A DNA stretch of 64,000 bases from Holothuria scabra (Eukaryota; Echinodermata; Holothuroidea; Aspidochirotida; Holothuriidae): the NCBI GenBank assembly GCA_037179385.1, contig CM074185.1:48487000-48550999 (forward strand). Reading direction: 5' to 3'. Positions 23,982-36,220 of this stretch are shown here, piece after piece. Every line of letters begins with the position of its first letter. Position 1 is the stretch's first letter. A program made the translations under genes and the position numbers. A model generated the notes under the pieces. The model had not been told where the DNA came from. It saw only the letters and a program-made list of their open reading frames with translations, and did no database searches.

Positions 23982-24904
23982 TATTGAAATGTCACCTCCA
24001 TAGCCTGTTATGACCGTTTTAAATGGAAATGCCTCCATCTTGAAAAAGAAGCACAAGAAGGAAATGGTTCGACCACTTTAACTGTTGAGTTCACTGTTCA
24101 GTTCCAACCTGCTATGAAAAGTTCGACTGGCTCATCGGTATTTTTTGCATAAAATTATGCTTTTATGTAAAAAGAACGACTGCTACAACACGACAGATTA
24201 AGATGATCTGACAGATATCGAGTAACTTCTTCCTATTTTCTATTGCCTTACTTTGCATTAGATGACGTTAAACATGATGCTTAAAGCGTGTTATGCGTGT
24301 GATGATAAAGCCTTAAATTTACAGATTTAACATTGATAACTCTTTCACTTTCCGGGAGTCCATCTGAACAATTCTCAGGAGGATATTTTGGCAGTTTTGC
24401 TTTAAAGGGATTATCGGAAGTAAATGTAGTATTCTTGGACAGTTTCTGCAATCTTATTTCAATTTATACTTCTTAAGTCTCAACGCCTTCTGTTATAAAC
24501 AAACAAAAACTAGAATGAAGATGATAAACAAAAGCAGTAACAACAGTAACAGTAACAATCTTAAATAAAGGAGTTTTTTAATTTACAATAATATTTAAAG
24601 TGGCATAATTCGATCCGCTCAATCGTGATTTCACACGAGCGGGCTTGCCACTTGCCACGGAATGACTGTATACTCTCTTTAAGCTTGGTAATTTTACAGG
24701 TGGGGTTCACGGATCTCCGTATTTGCACAGGGTTTTTTAAAGGCTTAACTGTTAAAAACCTCAGATAAGACCCCTTTCTGTTTAAATACCACATGGTACA
24801 TTTCTCACAATGACTTGGTCAAAAGATGATGCAGTGCACTTGGTAAAATATTTCTCAAATTTACTGCTGGAGGAATAACAGTACAGGAAGATTACAAAGC
24901 TAAA

Positions 24905-24944
24905 ATGAAAACCTTTCATTTTTTGTTTCTCATCGTTGGAACAG
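24905..24944 (+). CDS. PLA2 exon 1 (signal peptide)
   Basis: The ATG sits in an A-rich context with A at -3 and opens 13 hydrophobic codons plus one base, then donor ACAG|GTACGT. The lone G joins TC from exon 2 to make a Val codon, so the leader reads through into LALPS without a break. Confidence 0.85.
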
Positions 24945-27900
24945 GTACGTCGCTGTTGTTACATTGATATTTTCAATGATATGCAATCGTAATAATTCAT
25001 CTAGCAATTTATTTCGATACCTTTTTGTTTTGTAATTTATTTGTGTACTATTTTAACAATACCAGCTTTTGGTGTTTTCAATTGCTTAAGGTGAAGTTGA
25101 ATGTAATACTGTGTGATAGCGCCTAATGAGCGAGTTCGGTAACTCGTTTAGGTATAGCTATGCACATGCTCACATCCTCCAAATCGTCGAGTTAAACAAA
25201 CCTGTCCCTCACCCGTAGCACGTATTCCAAAATTCGAGGTTACACGGATCAGTCTTTTTTATTCCATCCATAACATAAGGAGGGATCTCAAGTTTGTTTT
25301 TGTGCAGCAGATTGTGCATACGTTGTCTTTTGGTGTAAAAATGTGCATATTTAAATCTGACGTAAATTAGGACTAGGACCCTACTTCCGTTCTACTGTTG
25401 GCTAGACACTTTGAAAGTGTTGTACCATCATGTGCGAACGAACTGACTAAAACAAGTGAGCGCTGTACATAGCCTATGTGCTGATCTTGGTTTGTATATC
25501 CCGCGCTGTGCCCCACATTCCATGCGGCAACGAATGACCGAACTAGCCCATTGATGACCACGCTCCACAACAATAAGCTGGTTGTCCAATTGAATTTCAT
25601 CTTTTCCGAAACGTGTTTTTCGGTACAATAGGCCTATACCCATTTCCAATTTCCCAAAGCACTAACAATAAATTTATAAATGACAATTCCTTGGAGCGTT
25701 CCACAATAACAAACTGGACAATGCACAAGGGCGTGCCGCGGGAATTTAATTGTGTGGTTGCAGTTTTCGTCTTTTGCACCCTTCTTGCTGCGTACGTAAC
25801 CGACTGTGTGTTTTTGAACGCAATCGTATGGAGCGCTGTTCTTAAGCGTGTGGTGAAATGTTGCTGCAAATAAACGCGGGTCAAGCAGATTATTGAGAAG
25901 TTTCGAATGTGGAATGCAGCCTACTACACGTACTCTGATAGCACACAGGTTTCACACTACGACGGTGTCGCGGAGTTAGGTAGCTACACGAAACTGATGG
26001 GAGCCAGTGTCTAGATTTTGTTCATGGATTAGAGTTAGGGTTAGGGTTAGATTAGGGTATGGGATTAAGTTTAGGGATTAGTATATAAGTGTTCTTAACA
26101 TTCTGCGGCACCTTCACCCTCTTCAAGCCCAGTGATGGTTTTAAATGTAGATAATGTTCAGCAGTCATTTATAAACAGTGGCAGGTAATTTCGACCCACG
26201 TTTCTACCGAAAAAAATAAAAACTTGGTTGAAAGGTCATTGCAATTTACTTAGACCTACAACATACAACTACAAAGAGCCGCCGGGCCAGTCTTGGCCGG
26301 GCGGCTCTTTGTAGTTATCTGCCCTACCCGCGCTTTTTTGTGACATAACGCCCAGTGTCACCATACGCTTGTAACAAACAGCGCTTAGTACGTTGCGTTC
26401 GATTTGGGTGCATAAAAATATTACGCATCCCATAAAACTACAATCCGGGGACACGGTGCCCTTCAGTTGCGTTGGTTTTTACTCACGCGTTTCCGTTGGC
26501 GTGCCCCTTCCAGCAAAAGCTGAGGATTTCGATGACCGTGTTTCCCATGACGTCACCATCTTGAAACGCGCTCACATGCGTTTTCTGGCTTTCCGATTTC
26601 AAATAGGCTGAGCCTGGCCTGTAATTGGGAATTCACAACGTCGTATTTCGGTATTTATGACATAATTTAAAGGAAACATTCACTTTATATCAAGGTGTAC
26701 CCAACGAATATTTACAGAGAAACTAACTTTGGCCGTGTGATGCCCACTTTAAAGAGCAATAGTCGTATAAAAAATGCTTTCCTGCACTACTACCTAATCA
26801 ATGAGACAAGAAATACAAAATGCACGATTGGGATTGTTACTTCAAACTACACACTTCACTGTTTATTAACCAATTGTCACCAGTGCCCTCGACCGTAATG
26901 TTCTCGGGATCGAACGTGACGAAATTTACAGCAAGGAAGGCGTCAATTTTCTATAGAACATGAATTTTGCAATAAAATTATTTTTGAATCAATTAGTTTC
27001 AAGAAACTTCCCTAAGCATGCAGTCCTGTGGCATGATACACTAAACACCATAAACCCCGTGAGGTCCATAAAATGCAGCAGCAGTGACTGGCAAATCTCT
27101 CAGTTCCTTGCCAGACTTTTGGAGTGCATTTTGCTAAACTAACGGCAGCCTGTTCTCTGACGTCATCTCAAAACAGTGTCAAATTGTAGCAGGGAAATGC
27201 CCCAGAGAGTGGAAGGGAGGGGCCGGAGCATAAAGAACAAAAGGAGGAATTACAGGGTTTACACAAAAAGTGCGGATCTTCAGACCTACAGGACTACAAA
27301 AAATGTTTGAAGTGAATATTAGTTTAGCGCCTTCTACTTTATCAGTTCCACGATATGTTGTTGAAATCCCAGGTAACTGCTTCTTGTGCATTCAGACATG
27401 ACGGTCAGTATCGATAAAGGTTAATTGGGTTTGGGTAAGGTATAGAATATTAGTAGTACGAATACTTTCCGGCAATAAGTTAGTTATAAAATAGAAATTA
27501 AAAGGCCTTTCGAGATACCAGACAAAATGATGGTCCTAATCTGATTTCAAGTGGTTGTAAGTGAATTTTTGCATGACATGAATTTGAAAAAAAAACAAAA
27601 AACAAACAGAGAGACAAAAACAAACAGAGAATAGGTTCCACAATGCTATTAATCATCTCTTAGTAAAGCGTGATCCCTGCAGTCACTAATTGAAGAGTGA
27701 ATTTTCACATTTCTTTGAATGAATCTCATCCTTTCTGAAGTGACATTTCACTCTACAAAAGAGTGCCTAAGTTACTATTTGTATTTAGAGGGTAAAATTT
27801 TCATTTTCCAATGTAGCAAAGTGTCTTTGTCAGCATGAAAGGAATGTTTTATTGGCTTGAAAAATAACGTGAAAATCAGTTTCCCATTACAGAAAATTAA

Positions 27901-30653
27901 ATGTAGTTCAGGATGAAAATTGATAATAGAGAATACCATTGGATCTTGAAGGGAAAGTGTAAGCAAAACATCACTAATTCGATTGTGAAAGGGAATTTAA
28001 CTAAATCTAGATTATTTTGTGAAATTTCCATTCAAATCGGATGTGTATGTCTTGAGATATCAGTCAGTGAAGTTACTAGATTTGTGTTCCAAAGTGAACT
28101 TTAAGGGCGGCAGAGGTTTAATCACTCCTTCATATAAACAAGGGATGCTTTGTTTCCCCCATTGGCTTTTTCCAGACTGTAGTGTTGACCTTGGAGTTAA
28201 TAGGAACAAGACTTTCATATGAGGGATCCAAAGTTTGCAATGTCCTTTGCAATGACACTGATGCAATCACATTCTGATAACATGGGATTGTTGAGAAAAT
28301 TGGTTGCCCAGTTTTAAAAAAAGGGACTGTCCATTAATGTGAGAATATGATATCATATATGTTTGCTTTAATTCCCTTTTGGTTGAAAATGTGACAACGT
28401 TACCACCGCACATATCGAGAACTACAGGTCGGATTTCAAAGCTAATTTCACCAAAATACTAAGAAAAAGTATAATATAGCATTTTAAAAATTCATTTGGC
28501 CTTACAGTGCACCTCAAGTTTAGACTTTTTAAAAAATATATATTTTATTCATTTTTCATGCCCTACATTTTTTTAAATTTTAGACAATGCACACTTTAAA
28601 CCCTTATTTTACGTGTCCGAATATTTAGTGGACATCATATCTTCTAAACAGCCATAGAGTTGTATGGACCTTTAAACAACGCCTTCATCACGGAAAATAA
28701 TGGTCCACATTTTATTTTTCCATTGCACAGTCCTTGCCTTGCCATCACGGCAGAGGAGAAGCGTTGTCCAGTTCGGGGAGATGATCAGCTGTCTAACCAA
28801 CCGTGGAAGGATTCGATCATGGGCTGATTATGACGGATATGGGTGTTACTGTGGTCTGGGAGGGACTGGATATCCTCTTGACGAGACGGACAGGTAGGCC
28901 CATATATTACCGAGAAATGAAAAAGAAATGTGAAAACTTTAATGATAATAACATAAATTCCATACATGTATTGAATAAATTCCGTAATATTACGAAATGT
29001 TCTCATTTATTTACTTGAACACTGATGAACAAAAAGGACGGAAGATAAATAAGAAAAATTGTATATCGTATATACAGTTGGTGACATCAAAAGGGGGCTA
29101 TGGGGACATTTCCCTTCATAATAACTTTTGCTCTTAAAATGTCTTGATTCCTGAACCGAATGTACATATCCTGAGACTTTAATGAGACTTCATTTTTCAT
29201 CAAGGATTACAAAACGCACATCTTTGATGTCCTTTTCCCACTGGACCCCGGCTCTCTGAATGTTCCCCATGGAATCCGACAGGGTTCACTGACAGGCGTA
29301 GATACCATCTTTCCTAGTAAAATACACCTATTCTGAAGCTTAATTTCCCCCAACATGTACTATAACCTCAGAGTTTCAGGGTTCGTCCCGTGGGTCCGGC
29401 AAGGAGTGTGCCCGTGGTCCCACCACGAACTGTACATCACCCTTAAGGACTAGCGCATCGAAATTGGTTTTGAGCTATACTTTATAAATTTTTGGCCCCT
29501 CATGCACATTTTGCACTCAATTTTTTCCATCCCAATTTTTAAATTCTAGTGCAGCCACTGCAGACATGTTTCATTCCTGGAAACGTGCATGTTTATAAAA
29601 TTAATAATTATACCCAGAGTGTGGCCGTACGGTACAGGGGAATGGAGCCGTAGCCCCTCAATAGGCCAGATTCTCGTTGAATTGGGCAAACTTCAATGCC
29701 TCAGAGATTATACCCTGTTTGGGGAGCTGCCATTTGAGTCGGACAAAAAGTCATTCCCACTGAGAGAAAGACTCCCTTACCGCCACGACGGAGTGTGATA
29801 ACCTCATGTCGTACTTTTGTTTTGTAGTTGCTGTCTACAACACGACAATTGCTATGACAACGTGATGAAAAGTGGTATGTGCCCATTTGAAAGTTACGTT
29901 TACGTCATATCCTATGAATTCTCAACCAGAAACTGCCGTGAAGAGGATGCAGTAGTCACATGCAGTAAGTGGAAAGTTAAAATATAATTTTGCAGGACGG
30001 CTCAGAGAAATTGAAAAACTATTCTGCCTTTGGTATTATTGATTTGACTAACTTTGACCATGATTACAAATAAAGCTCCCTTCATTGACCTAGCAAGGGT
30101 TTCATTTATTTTTCAGAGATTCCAATACTAATCAATCTGTGTCATTGCTGTTAAAATTATACCATTTTTTCATTTATTTTCAACCTAAAAACACGTTAGG
30201 GGAGACCTTTAAATGAAACAAAACGTGATGTAAACTTTCGTTTGGGGACATCATATCTGCCCAAGGTCACCGTTTAGTTTTGAAAGTTGGCGGGGACGTG
30301 ACTATCCAAGCGCAGCCCGACCATGGGTTCGCGCGAAGCGTAGGCTACCAGAATTTTTTTGACAGATGTACCCTCCCAGATTGCCGAAAATTGCGTTTCC
30401 CAGAAACGAGCATGATCAAAAATGGGTCATTCATTTTATAATTTCACGGTTTTAAATGTTTCATGAAAAATAGTGATGAAATTTATACAAGAATAAGAGT
30501 TACTGATGATAAATTTATCAAATAAAAACATCATAATGAGCCGATATGAAACAAGAAATTAGTCCATCTTCACCTTCCTCCACCGACCACTGGGCACCAC
30601 AGTTGGGCCTGGGGTCCCATTAATACGTGCAGGGAGCTACACGCAAGTTGACG

Positions 30654-30685
<32 letters not shown>

Positions 30686-33101
30686 TAGCCTAATACACAA
30701 ACTAGACTGAACAGGGAGTCATGCATGCCCTCCTAGTTCTACCGCTGGGATATGCATTAGCTCCAAAACAAACAGGTAACAACAAATAAACTAAACATAT
30801 GAAATAGAATACTGTGCTGGTCAGAGAAAGACGAACAGGGTCAACTAGAGGTATGATGAGCAGCATCAGTCGTAGTTTTGTTGCTTATTTTGATAACGCC
30901 TAATGGGAAGTTGAGATCTTTACGACTAACGCGGTATAGCAGATGGGGGGACATGGTATACCATATCTCCACCTCTGAAAGTTTTGGTGGGGACACGTCC
31001 CCGTGTCCCTGCGGGAAACGGCGCCCATGTATCTGCCCTCGTCAGAGACACGGCTTTTCTTTTAAATGAAGTTTGTAATTAGTAAGATGAGATTTAACGA
31101 CACATCAACACGTATATGTGTTTCATTAGGTAGTCTAGATAAAAAGGTTGGAATCAGTGGCGTAGCCACGGGGGGGGGGGGGGGGGCCTGGGGGGGCCTA
31201 GGCCCCCCAGATTTTTTGCGTCCTGATAAAGTAATTGAAAAAAATAAAATGTTTGAACGGAAATAAACTTTTAAGTATTTCCTTCAAACAGTAAATAAAT
31301 AAAATGTGTAAAAATTAAAAAAAAAATCATGGATGCATGTGTGTAAAACACATTTATTGTGCACGTATGAAATCAAGTAATATCTTCAAAATGCCTACTT
31401 TCACTAAATTAGATACCGTTTGTGATCTGCACTGTCGTTTATTGCATTTCACTTCGAAGATGAAACGAAAGTCTCGACGACAAAGTTTTATGTGACTTTG
31501 TCGTTGGTTAAGACCCTCTCTGCCTTTCGGATGGCTGATTGATTTACTGAAAATAAGGCAATCTTGCACTGGAGACCACTCTTACACCACCATTCCTATA
31601 CTTTATCATACACAAAATATGCCGTAAGCAGGTAAGGGTAAGGTACTGCCTTCGGATAATTCTTCCTTCCATCCTTAACAAGTAGGCCTATGTCGTGCCT
31701 CACTCCTGCCCATGACAAGTGCCACTGTAGGACGATTTTTTTCGACAAGTCCTCTTTTTACTAGTTGGCACTGGCGTCCGGGGGATTTGTAAAATGTCCA
31801 CAAGGTCCGGATTTCATGTGCTTCCCACATGATCCATACTTCTGCTTTGCGGTTCAATTATTTTGAGAGATTTATTCGTAGTATTTTAATTTTGACTACG
31901 TAATGTACCGATGAACAAATTTTGCACATTGTTTCTTAGGTAGTATGTATGTCTCTTGTAAAAACTCTACAAAAACTAAAAATATTTTGATATTTTTCAT
32001 GCTCCCCAAAAAGGGAAAATCCTAAAACTTACGCCCATAATCAGTTCAAAGTTTTGCCAAACATAGCACCATTTTGCATCTAGGAAATCTAACGCAAAGA
32101 AAGTTTCTCAGAGGGGGACACAACTACTTTTGGTTTTCCTGTTAAAGGGTAAGGTACTGCCTTAGGTAAGCTGAAATCCATTCAAATATTGCCGCATTTG
32201 GGGCTGGGTACATCCAGTTTAAAACACGTGGGAAGTGCCGTTTCCGACCATCTGGAGGGGTTTTAAAGCCAAAAAATTTCTTTAACGCTCCGCGCCAACC
32301 GATGGTGGCGCTCCGCTTAGATTCAAATATTGCCGCGTTTGCGATCTACGTCCTGAAGTTTACAATAATTTTCCCAAGGGGAAGGGAGATACCGGTTCCC
32401 TTTAGTCTCATCCCCGAGGCCACAGATCAGAAGTGTTCAGTTTGGGGGGCCCTAAAAAGTGTACGTATTACCATTTTTCATAGATTGATTTTTTATTCTC
32501 ATTATTTGAGAAGTCGCAGACATGAGATTCGTATTTCAAGGCTGGGTACATCCAGCTTAAAACACATGGCAAGTGCCGTTTCCGGCCATCTGGAGGGGTT
32601 TCAAAGCCCAAAATTTTCTTGTACGCTCCGCGCCAGCCGATGGTGGCGCTCCGCTTAGATAGTCTTGCCGTGCCTGACCCTCGGAGGTACCAGGCCCCCC
32701 ACTTGTTACCTAGGCCCCCCAAAAAATCCCATCCTGGCTACGCCACTGGTTGGAGTTAAGTTCAAGGGAGGTTCAAGTATGGTTTCAAATACCCTGCAAA
32801 TACGGTTGAAGTGCCCCTTTGCCACTTTACTCGTCTCTTGAATTGTGACCGGCGGGGAATACCATGCGCGCTTTTTACAATCCAAAGCCACATGGGGAAG
32901 AAAGAAAAGATTGTCAGTTAATGTAAACTTGCAAAAAATTTAATTTTATCTGCAGAAACTGCTGAAGAATATCGTTTCCTGGACAGCTTGTATCCTGAAT
33001 GTGCCTCTGCAATGTGTAAATGCGACAGAGACGGCGCCATGTGCTTTGCATCTTCATACTACGACAGCGAGATGAAGAACTACCCACAGGAACAGTGTTA
33101 A
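24905..33101 (+). CDS. Secreted phospholipase A2 (PA2c family), four exons
   Basis: Exons 24905-24944, 28731-28893, 29828-29964 and 32956-33101 join in phase to 161 codons and a TAA stop. Exon 1 encodes signal [13 protein letters not shown]. Exon 2 has a short propeptide ending RQRR, then [11 protein letters not shown] and the calcium loop YGCYCGLGG. Exon 3 holds the active site [10 protein letters not shown] (His-Asp dyad). Exon 4 has [13 protein letters not shown], with the second catalytic Asp, and ends at a Cys. The cysteine-rich layout matches small secreted PLA2 of groups I/II, which hydrolyse the sn-2 ester of phospholipids using Ca2+. A basic propeptide end suggests processing after secretion. 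Introns are 3.8, 0.9 and 3.0 kb; the last contains a hAT-type element. All family key residues that I can place are intact, so the gene looks functional. A digestive, defensive or venom role cannot be told from sequence. Confidence 0.93.
26032..26080. repeat. Short interstitial telomere-like repeat
   Basis: GTTAGGGTTAGGGTTAG followed by degenerate TTAGGG-like units. Too short to suggest a chromosome end. Confidence 0.6.
26267..26316. repeat. Perfect 17-bp-arm hairpin, GC-rich
   Basis: AACTACAAAGAGCCGCC (26267-26283) is the exact reverse complement of 26300-26316. Inner GGCCA/TGGCC pairs extend the stem to a 4-base loop. Confidence 0.85.
28731..28893 (+). CDS. PLA2 exon 2 (propeptide and calcium loop)
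   Basis: The acceptor is a good tract, TTTTTCCATTGCACAG|TC, and the donor is ACAG|GTAGGC. It encodes the propeptide end RQRR, the mature N-terminal helix [11 protein letters not shown], and [18 protein letters not shown] with the Ca2+-binding loop. An ATG at 28700 is only an intronic reading-frame extension; the acceptor makes it unnecessary. Confidence 0.92.
29828..29964 (+). CDS. PLA2 exon 3 (active-site histidine)
   Basis: The acceptor is TTTTGTTTTGTAG|T and the donor is TGCA|GTAAGT, a consensus site. It encodes [10 protein letters not shown] and runs to REEDAVVTC. The His-Asp pair is the catalytic signature of the family. Confidence 0.92.
30653..30683. repeat. CAA microsatellite
   Basis: About ten CAA units in PLA2 intron 3. 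Confidence 0.9.
31155..32748. mobile_element. hAT-type non-autonomous element 2 (8-bp TSD, 7/8)
   Basis: The ends CAGTGGCGTAGCCACGGGG and GGCTACGCCACTG match element 1. Flanks GTTGGAAT (31147-31154) and GTTGGAGT (32749-32756) agree at 7 of 8 positions, as expected for an older insertion. It contains a roughly 120-bp internal direct repeat (32202-32325 and 32541-32665). It has no transposase ORF. It lies in PLA2 intron 3. Confidence 0.82.
32956..33101 (+). CDS. PLA2 exon 4 and stop
   Basis: The acceptor is TTTTATCTGCAG|AA. It encodes [17 protein letters not shown], with the second active-site Asp in CDR, then a tail ending QEQC and TAA at 33099-33101. A TTAA-flanked MITE begins about 110 bp past the stop, so it may lie in the 3' UTR. 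Confidence 0.92.
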
Positions 33102-33216
33102 AAGTAAAGAAATGAAAATGCACTTCAAAAGTAATAATTAGTAAATAATAATAGGGCTAATACTCGGAAAACATGTCGTGGAAAAGCGCTTCTCACAGTA
33201 ATGTCCACACCTTTAA

Positions 33217-33519
33217 AGGCAAAAATCATCTGACCCCAAATAGTCCGATTCTTCCAACCTGCTTACTGAACCCTTAATTCTCACAACTGCCTCAAACTCA
33301 TCCACATCCAGACACAATCTCAGTTTTTTAATTCAGGGTGAGTGAAAAATACCCAATCTGAACTTTCGTATTACTCTCAGTTCTGCATGTGCTGTGTAAT
33401 ATAAAAACAGTATTCTTCAGTTTTCGAATTTGCTGTCAATCATAGAGCTGTGCAAATTAAGACTTTCTGTAGACTAAACCAAAATAACAATTTAAATTTG
33501 GGGTGAGAATTGATTGCCT
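33217..33519. mobile_element. TTAA-flanked MITE, copy B
   Basis: It is bounded by TTAA at 33213-33216 and 33520-33523, with inverted ends AGGCAA and TTGCCT. It is homologous to copy A (794-1094) along its length. It lies just downstream of the PLA2 stop codon. Confidence 0.72.
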
Positions 33520-33523
33520 TTAA

Positions 33524-36212
33524 AGATTTCTTCATTAATAAGATTGCCTAATGGTACATGGCATACGTATGCATGTTTCGAATGTGTGAACTTCGTATTA
33601 AGGATACCGAATATCATTCACCATGAACATGACGAGCCGCTTTTTCAAGTGAAGCTGGGTACTGTTTTTCATGGATGATTTGACCCTGAATAAGGTTTCA
33701 TTCAGTTGTGCGGAGGTGAAAGTAAGACTGAAACATTCATAGAGATGTCCGTCAACATGTTAGGTCAACAGTTATCATTTAAGTGATTAGTCTCAATTTA
33801 CATGAAATTCAATTTCATTTAAGCCTATTTACAACAAACTCGCTTTACTGTTTCACTTTTAGTTTTGAGTGTGTTTTCCTTTTTAATGATTGCACCTTTC
33901 TCACGCAGCAGCTTTTCCAACTCTTAATATAACGAAGACCATTCAACTAGTAGGCTTTTCAATGTCTTACAGCTAAGCAGACTATTCGGAAGTTCAGCGA
34001 AGGCATTTACTTCCTTACTAGTCCTTTGGCCAAAGATAGGATAGTGCGAATATCCTATACCTACACAAAACGGGAGTGCTTTCAGCTTGTGCGAGTAATC
34101 ACACTAATTCATTGTTGTATGATAGACCTCTTATGGGCACAGCTTTAGCATATAACTTGCATAAAAATAGCCCCCACTGAAATTTAGAAATATTCACGGT
34201 CATTTCTAGAATCAGAAAACCAGGACTGAAGTGGACACATGGGCCTTCTTATCGCTAGATACCAAAAGGGAAACAAGTCATGCATTGCTTAATTTCAAAG
34301 GAAATCTCATTGACATCAATCCATAACTGTAGTGAAATATTTCCCCCGATTTTTTCATAAAATCTCATGGATTTATTTTCAAGTGCTACAATAACCCAAG
34401 AATTGTTATACCATTTTGCTTGTCATTAAAATTTCTAAGATGTAAATGAACCCTCAGACATGTTTAATAACCTTTGTAATGGAACAGGCATTCGAATTGC
34501 ATTCCCAAATAGTAATCATTAAAATTTCGATATGCTTCAGTGATAAGAATTTCTTGACTTTGAAAAAGATTATTGAAGACTTCGTTACATGCGTTTTAAC
34601 CTGTCGTTATATTTAGTGTCCTTGCAAGAGTATCTACTCTTCCAAAATCTCAATTAGAGCATGAAGGTATAACTGAGGAAGGAAAAACCCTCCTTTGCTT
34701 TGAAGCTCCGGTGGGTGCAGACTTAAAGCCCCGATTGTCTTGTTCTTGAAAAATGGTGACAACATTAAAGGGATTATATGTTCTTGTCGTCTTCTAGATA
34801 TCAAACACTTCTTGGCATGGTTCCACACATATAGAGATTATGCACGTGACGTCAGCGCGTTCCACTGGATGGAGAAGATCAAAGGTAGTCGTGGTGATAC
34901 CGAAACGCGCGCACAACATCACCTTATTAACATTTATTGTAAAACGGACGCCTGGATGGAAAAACAGAGAGATTCGCAACGCAGTGACGTATGTGCATAA
35001 GCCCTATCGCCATACTTGGTGCGTTCGATTTAGCGGCTCGAGCCGGCTCAAATGGCTCAACCAGTTTCTTGACTGTTCAAAATATGACGTAAAACACGTC
35101 ACCGGCTCAACTAGACCACCTCGGAGGGCTGGTCGTTTTGGCCGGCTCAAGTTGTGCCGTTTCGATGACGTTAAGATCACTTTTCAGAAAGATCTTTCGT
35201 TGGCTGAGCCAGTTGAGCCGTCTCGAGCCGCTAAATCGAACGCACCTATTATAAGGCAACTTCATATGGCGTTGTAGCACTTTGGACACACATTCTAAGT
35301 GCACAATACACCTTACTTATACATATACATTAGCTACCGAGAGCAGCCTCACGACGTCAGGACTACTGACCAATCACCATCAGCTGCATCGAGTCAATGG
35401 AGAGTCCAACATGTGCCAGACAGCATGCTCTCCCCAGAACCACTCTAGCTCTCGCACGTGCAACGTCTACTTCTAGTGACAACTACTCTAGCCAACCACA
35501 ATATAAGGACGCTGAAGTAAGCCACCGGCTTCGCTGAAACCAGCTACCTTCGTGAAAATATTATTTAGCCAACTAGGCCATTTTACTAGAAGTCTTCCAC
35601 CTGAAATCTCGGAGCTAATATCATCTACTACTCGTGTCCGTTTCGAAGCACGTAAAAAGCACCCTATTCGTTCCACCAACACGGACAGTCTCGTGAGTCG
35701 GGCAGCAGCTGGCAGCTCGACATTTATTACTTTACTTGGGACTGTAGTGTTGAGTGGAGCCATAGTGCCGCTTTTGCAACAGCCAAGATTCGTTCGCGAG
35801 GACACGAGGTTCCGTTGTGACGCCATATTGTTTCAACGGTATCGACGGGGCTGCACAGAACACGGCAACCTGAGGTGAGACTACCCAACTTATTTGTTAT
35901 TTCCAACGCCTCCACAAAAACGTCATGAGATTGCGCTTGCCCGGCATTAAATAGTAAAACAAGCACGCGATAACCGCATTTGCAACAAATGCACATGGTA
36001 TTCCAATAGAAACTATTGTGACTTTCCCTGCGCGTGTTGCAAGAACTCTTACTGAGAGCGTTGATAAAGTAGTCGATGGTCCGTCATGACCTCTATAAAA
36101 TTGCTTTATTTCCAGCAGTCGAAGAGAGCAAAAATACTCTAAAAAAGCACACTAGGGTTCAGTGCGGCACTATTTATCTAAGGAACATAGGTAGATGTTT
36201 CTCTTCTTCAGG
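33524..36212. other. Intergenic between PLA2 and hAT element 3
   Basis: Contains the 229-bp MITE at 35018. The stretch 35250-35900 is GC-richer, and an ORF at 35552-35878 ends beside a GTGAGA donor-like site. No protein family is recognisable, so it is not called. Confidence 0.4.
35018..35246. mobile_element. 229-bp MITE with perfect 25-bp inverted ends
   Basis: The first 25 bp (GGTGCGTTCGATTTAGCG...) are the exact reverse complement of the last 25 bp (35222-35246). Inner GAGCC/GGCTC motifs extend the pairing. No target duplication is clear. It is GC-richer than its surroundings. Confidence 0.72.
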
Positions 36213-36220
36213 AAATCTTC

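Noticed and set aside
26032..26080. Chromosome-end or telomere-fusion signal
   Set aside because: Only about three clean TTAGGG units are present; short interstitial copies are common.
28700..28730. ATG at 28700 as the PLA2 start
   Set aside because: A strong acceptor at 28730 and the phase-matched signal-peptide exon at 24905 give a better start.
35552..35878. 108-aa ORF ending beside a GTGAGA donor-like site
   Set aside because: It overlaps an equally long ORF on the other strand in a GC-richer stretch, with no recognisable family or partner exon.
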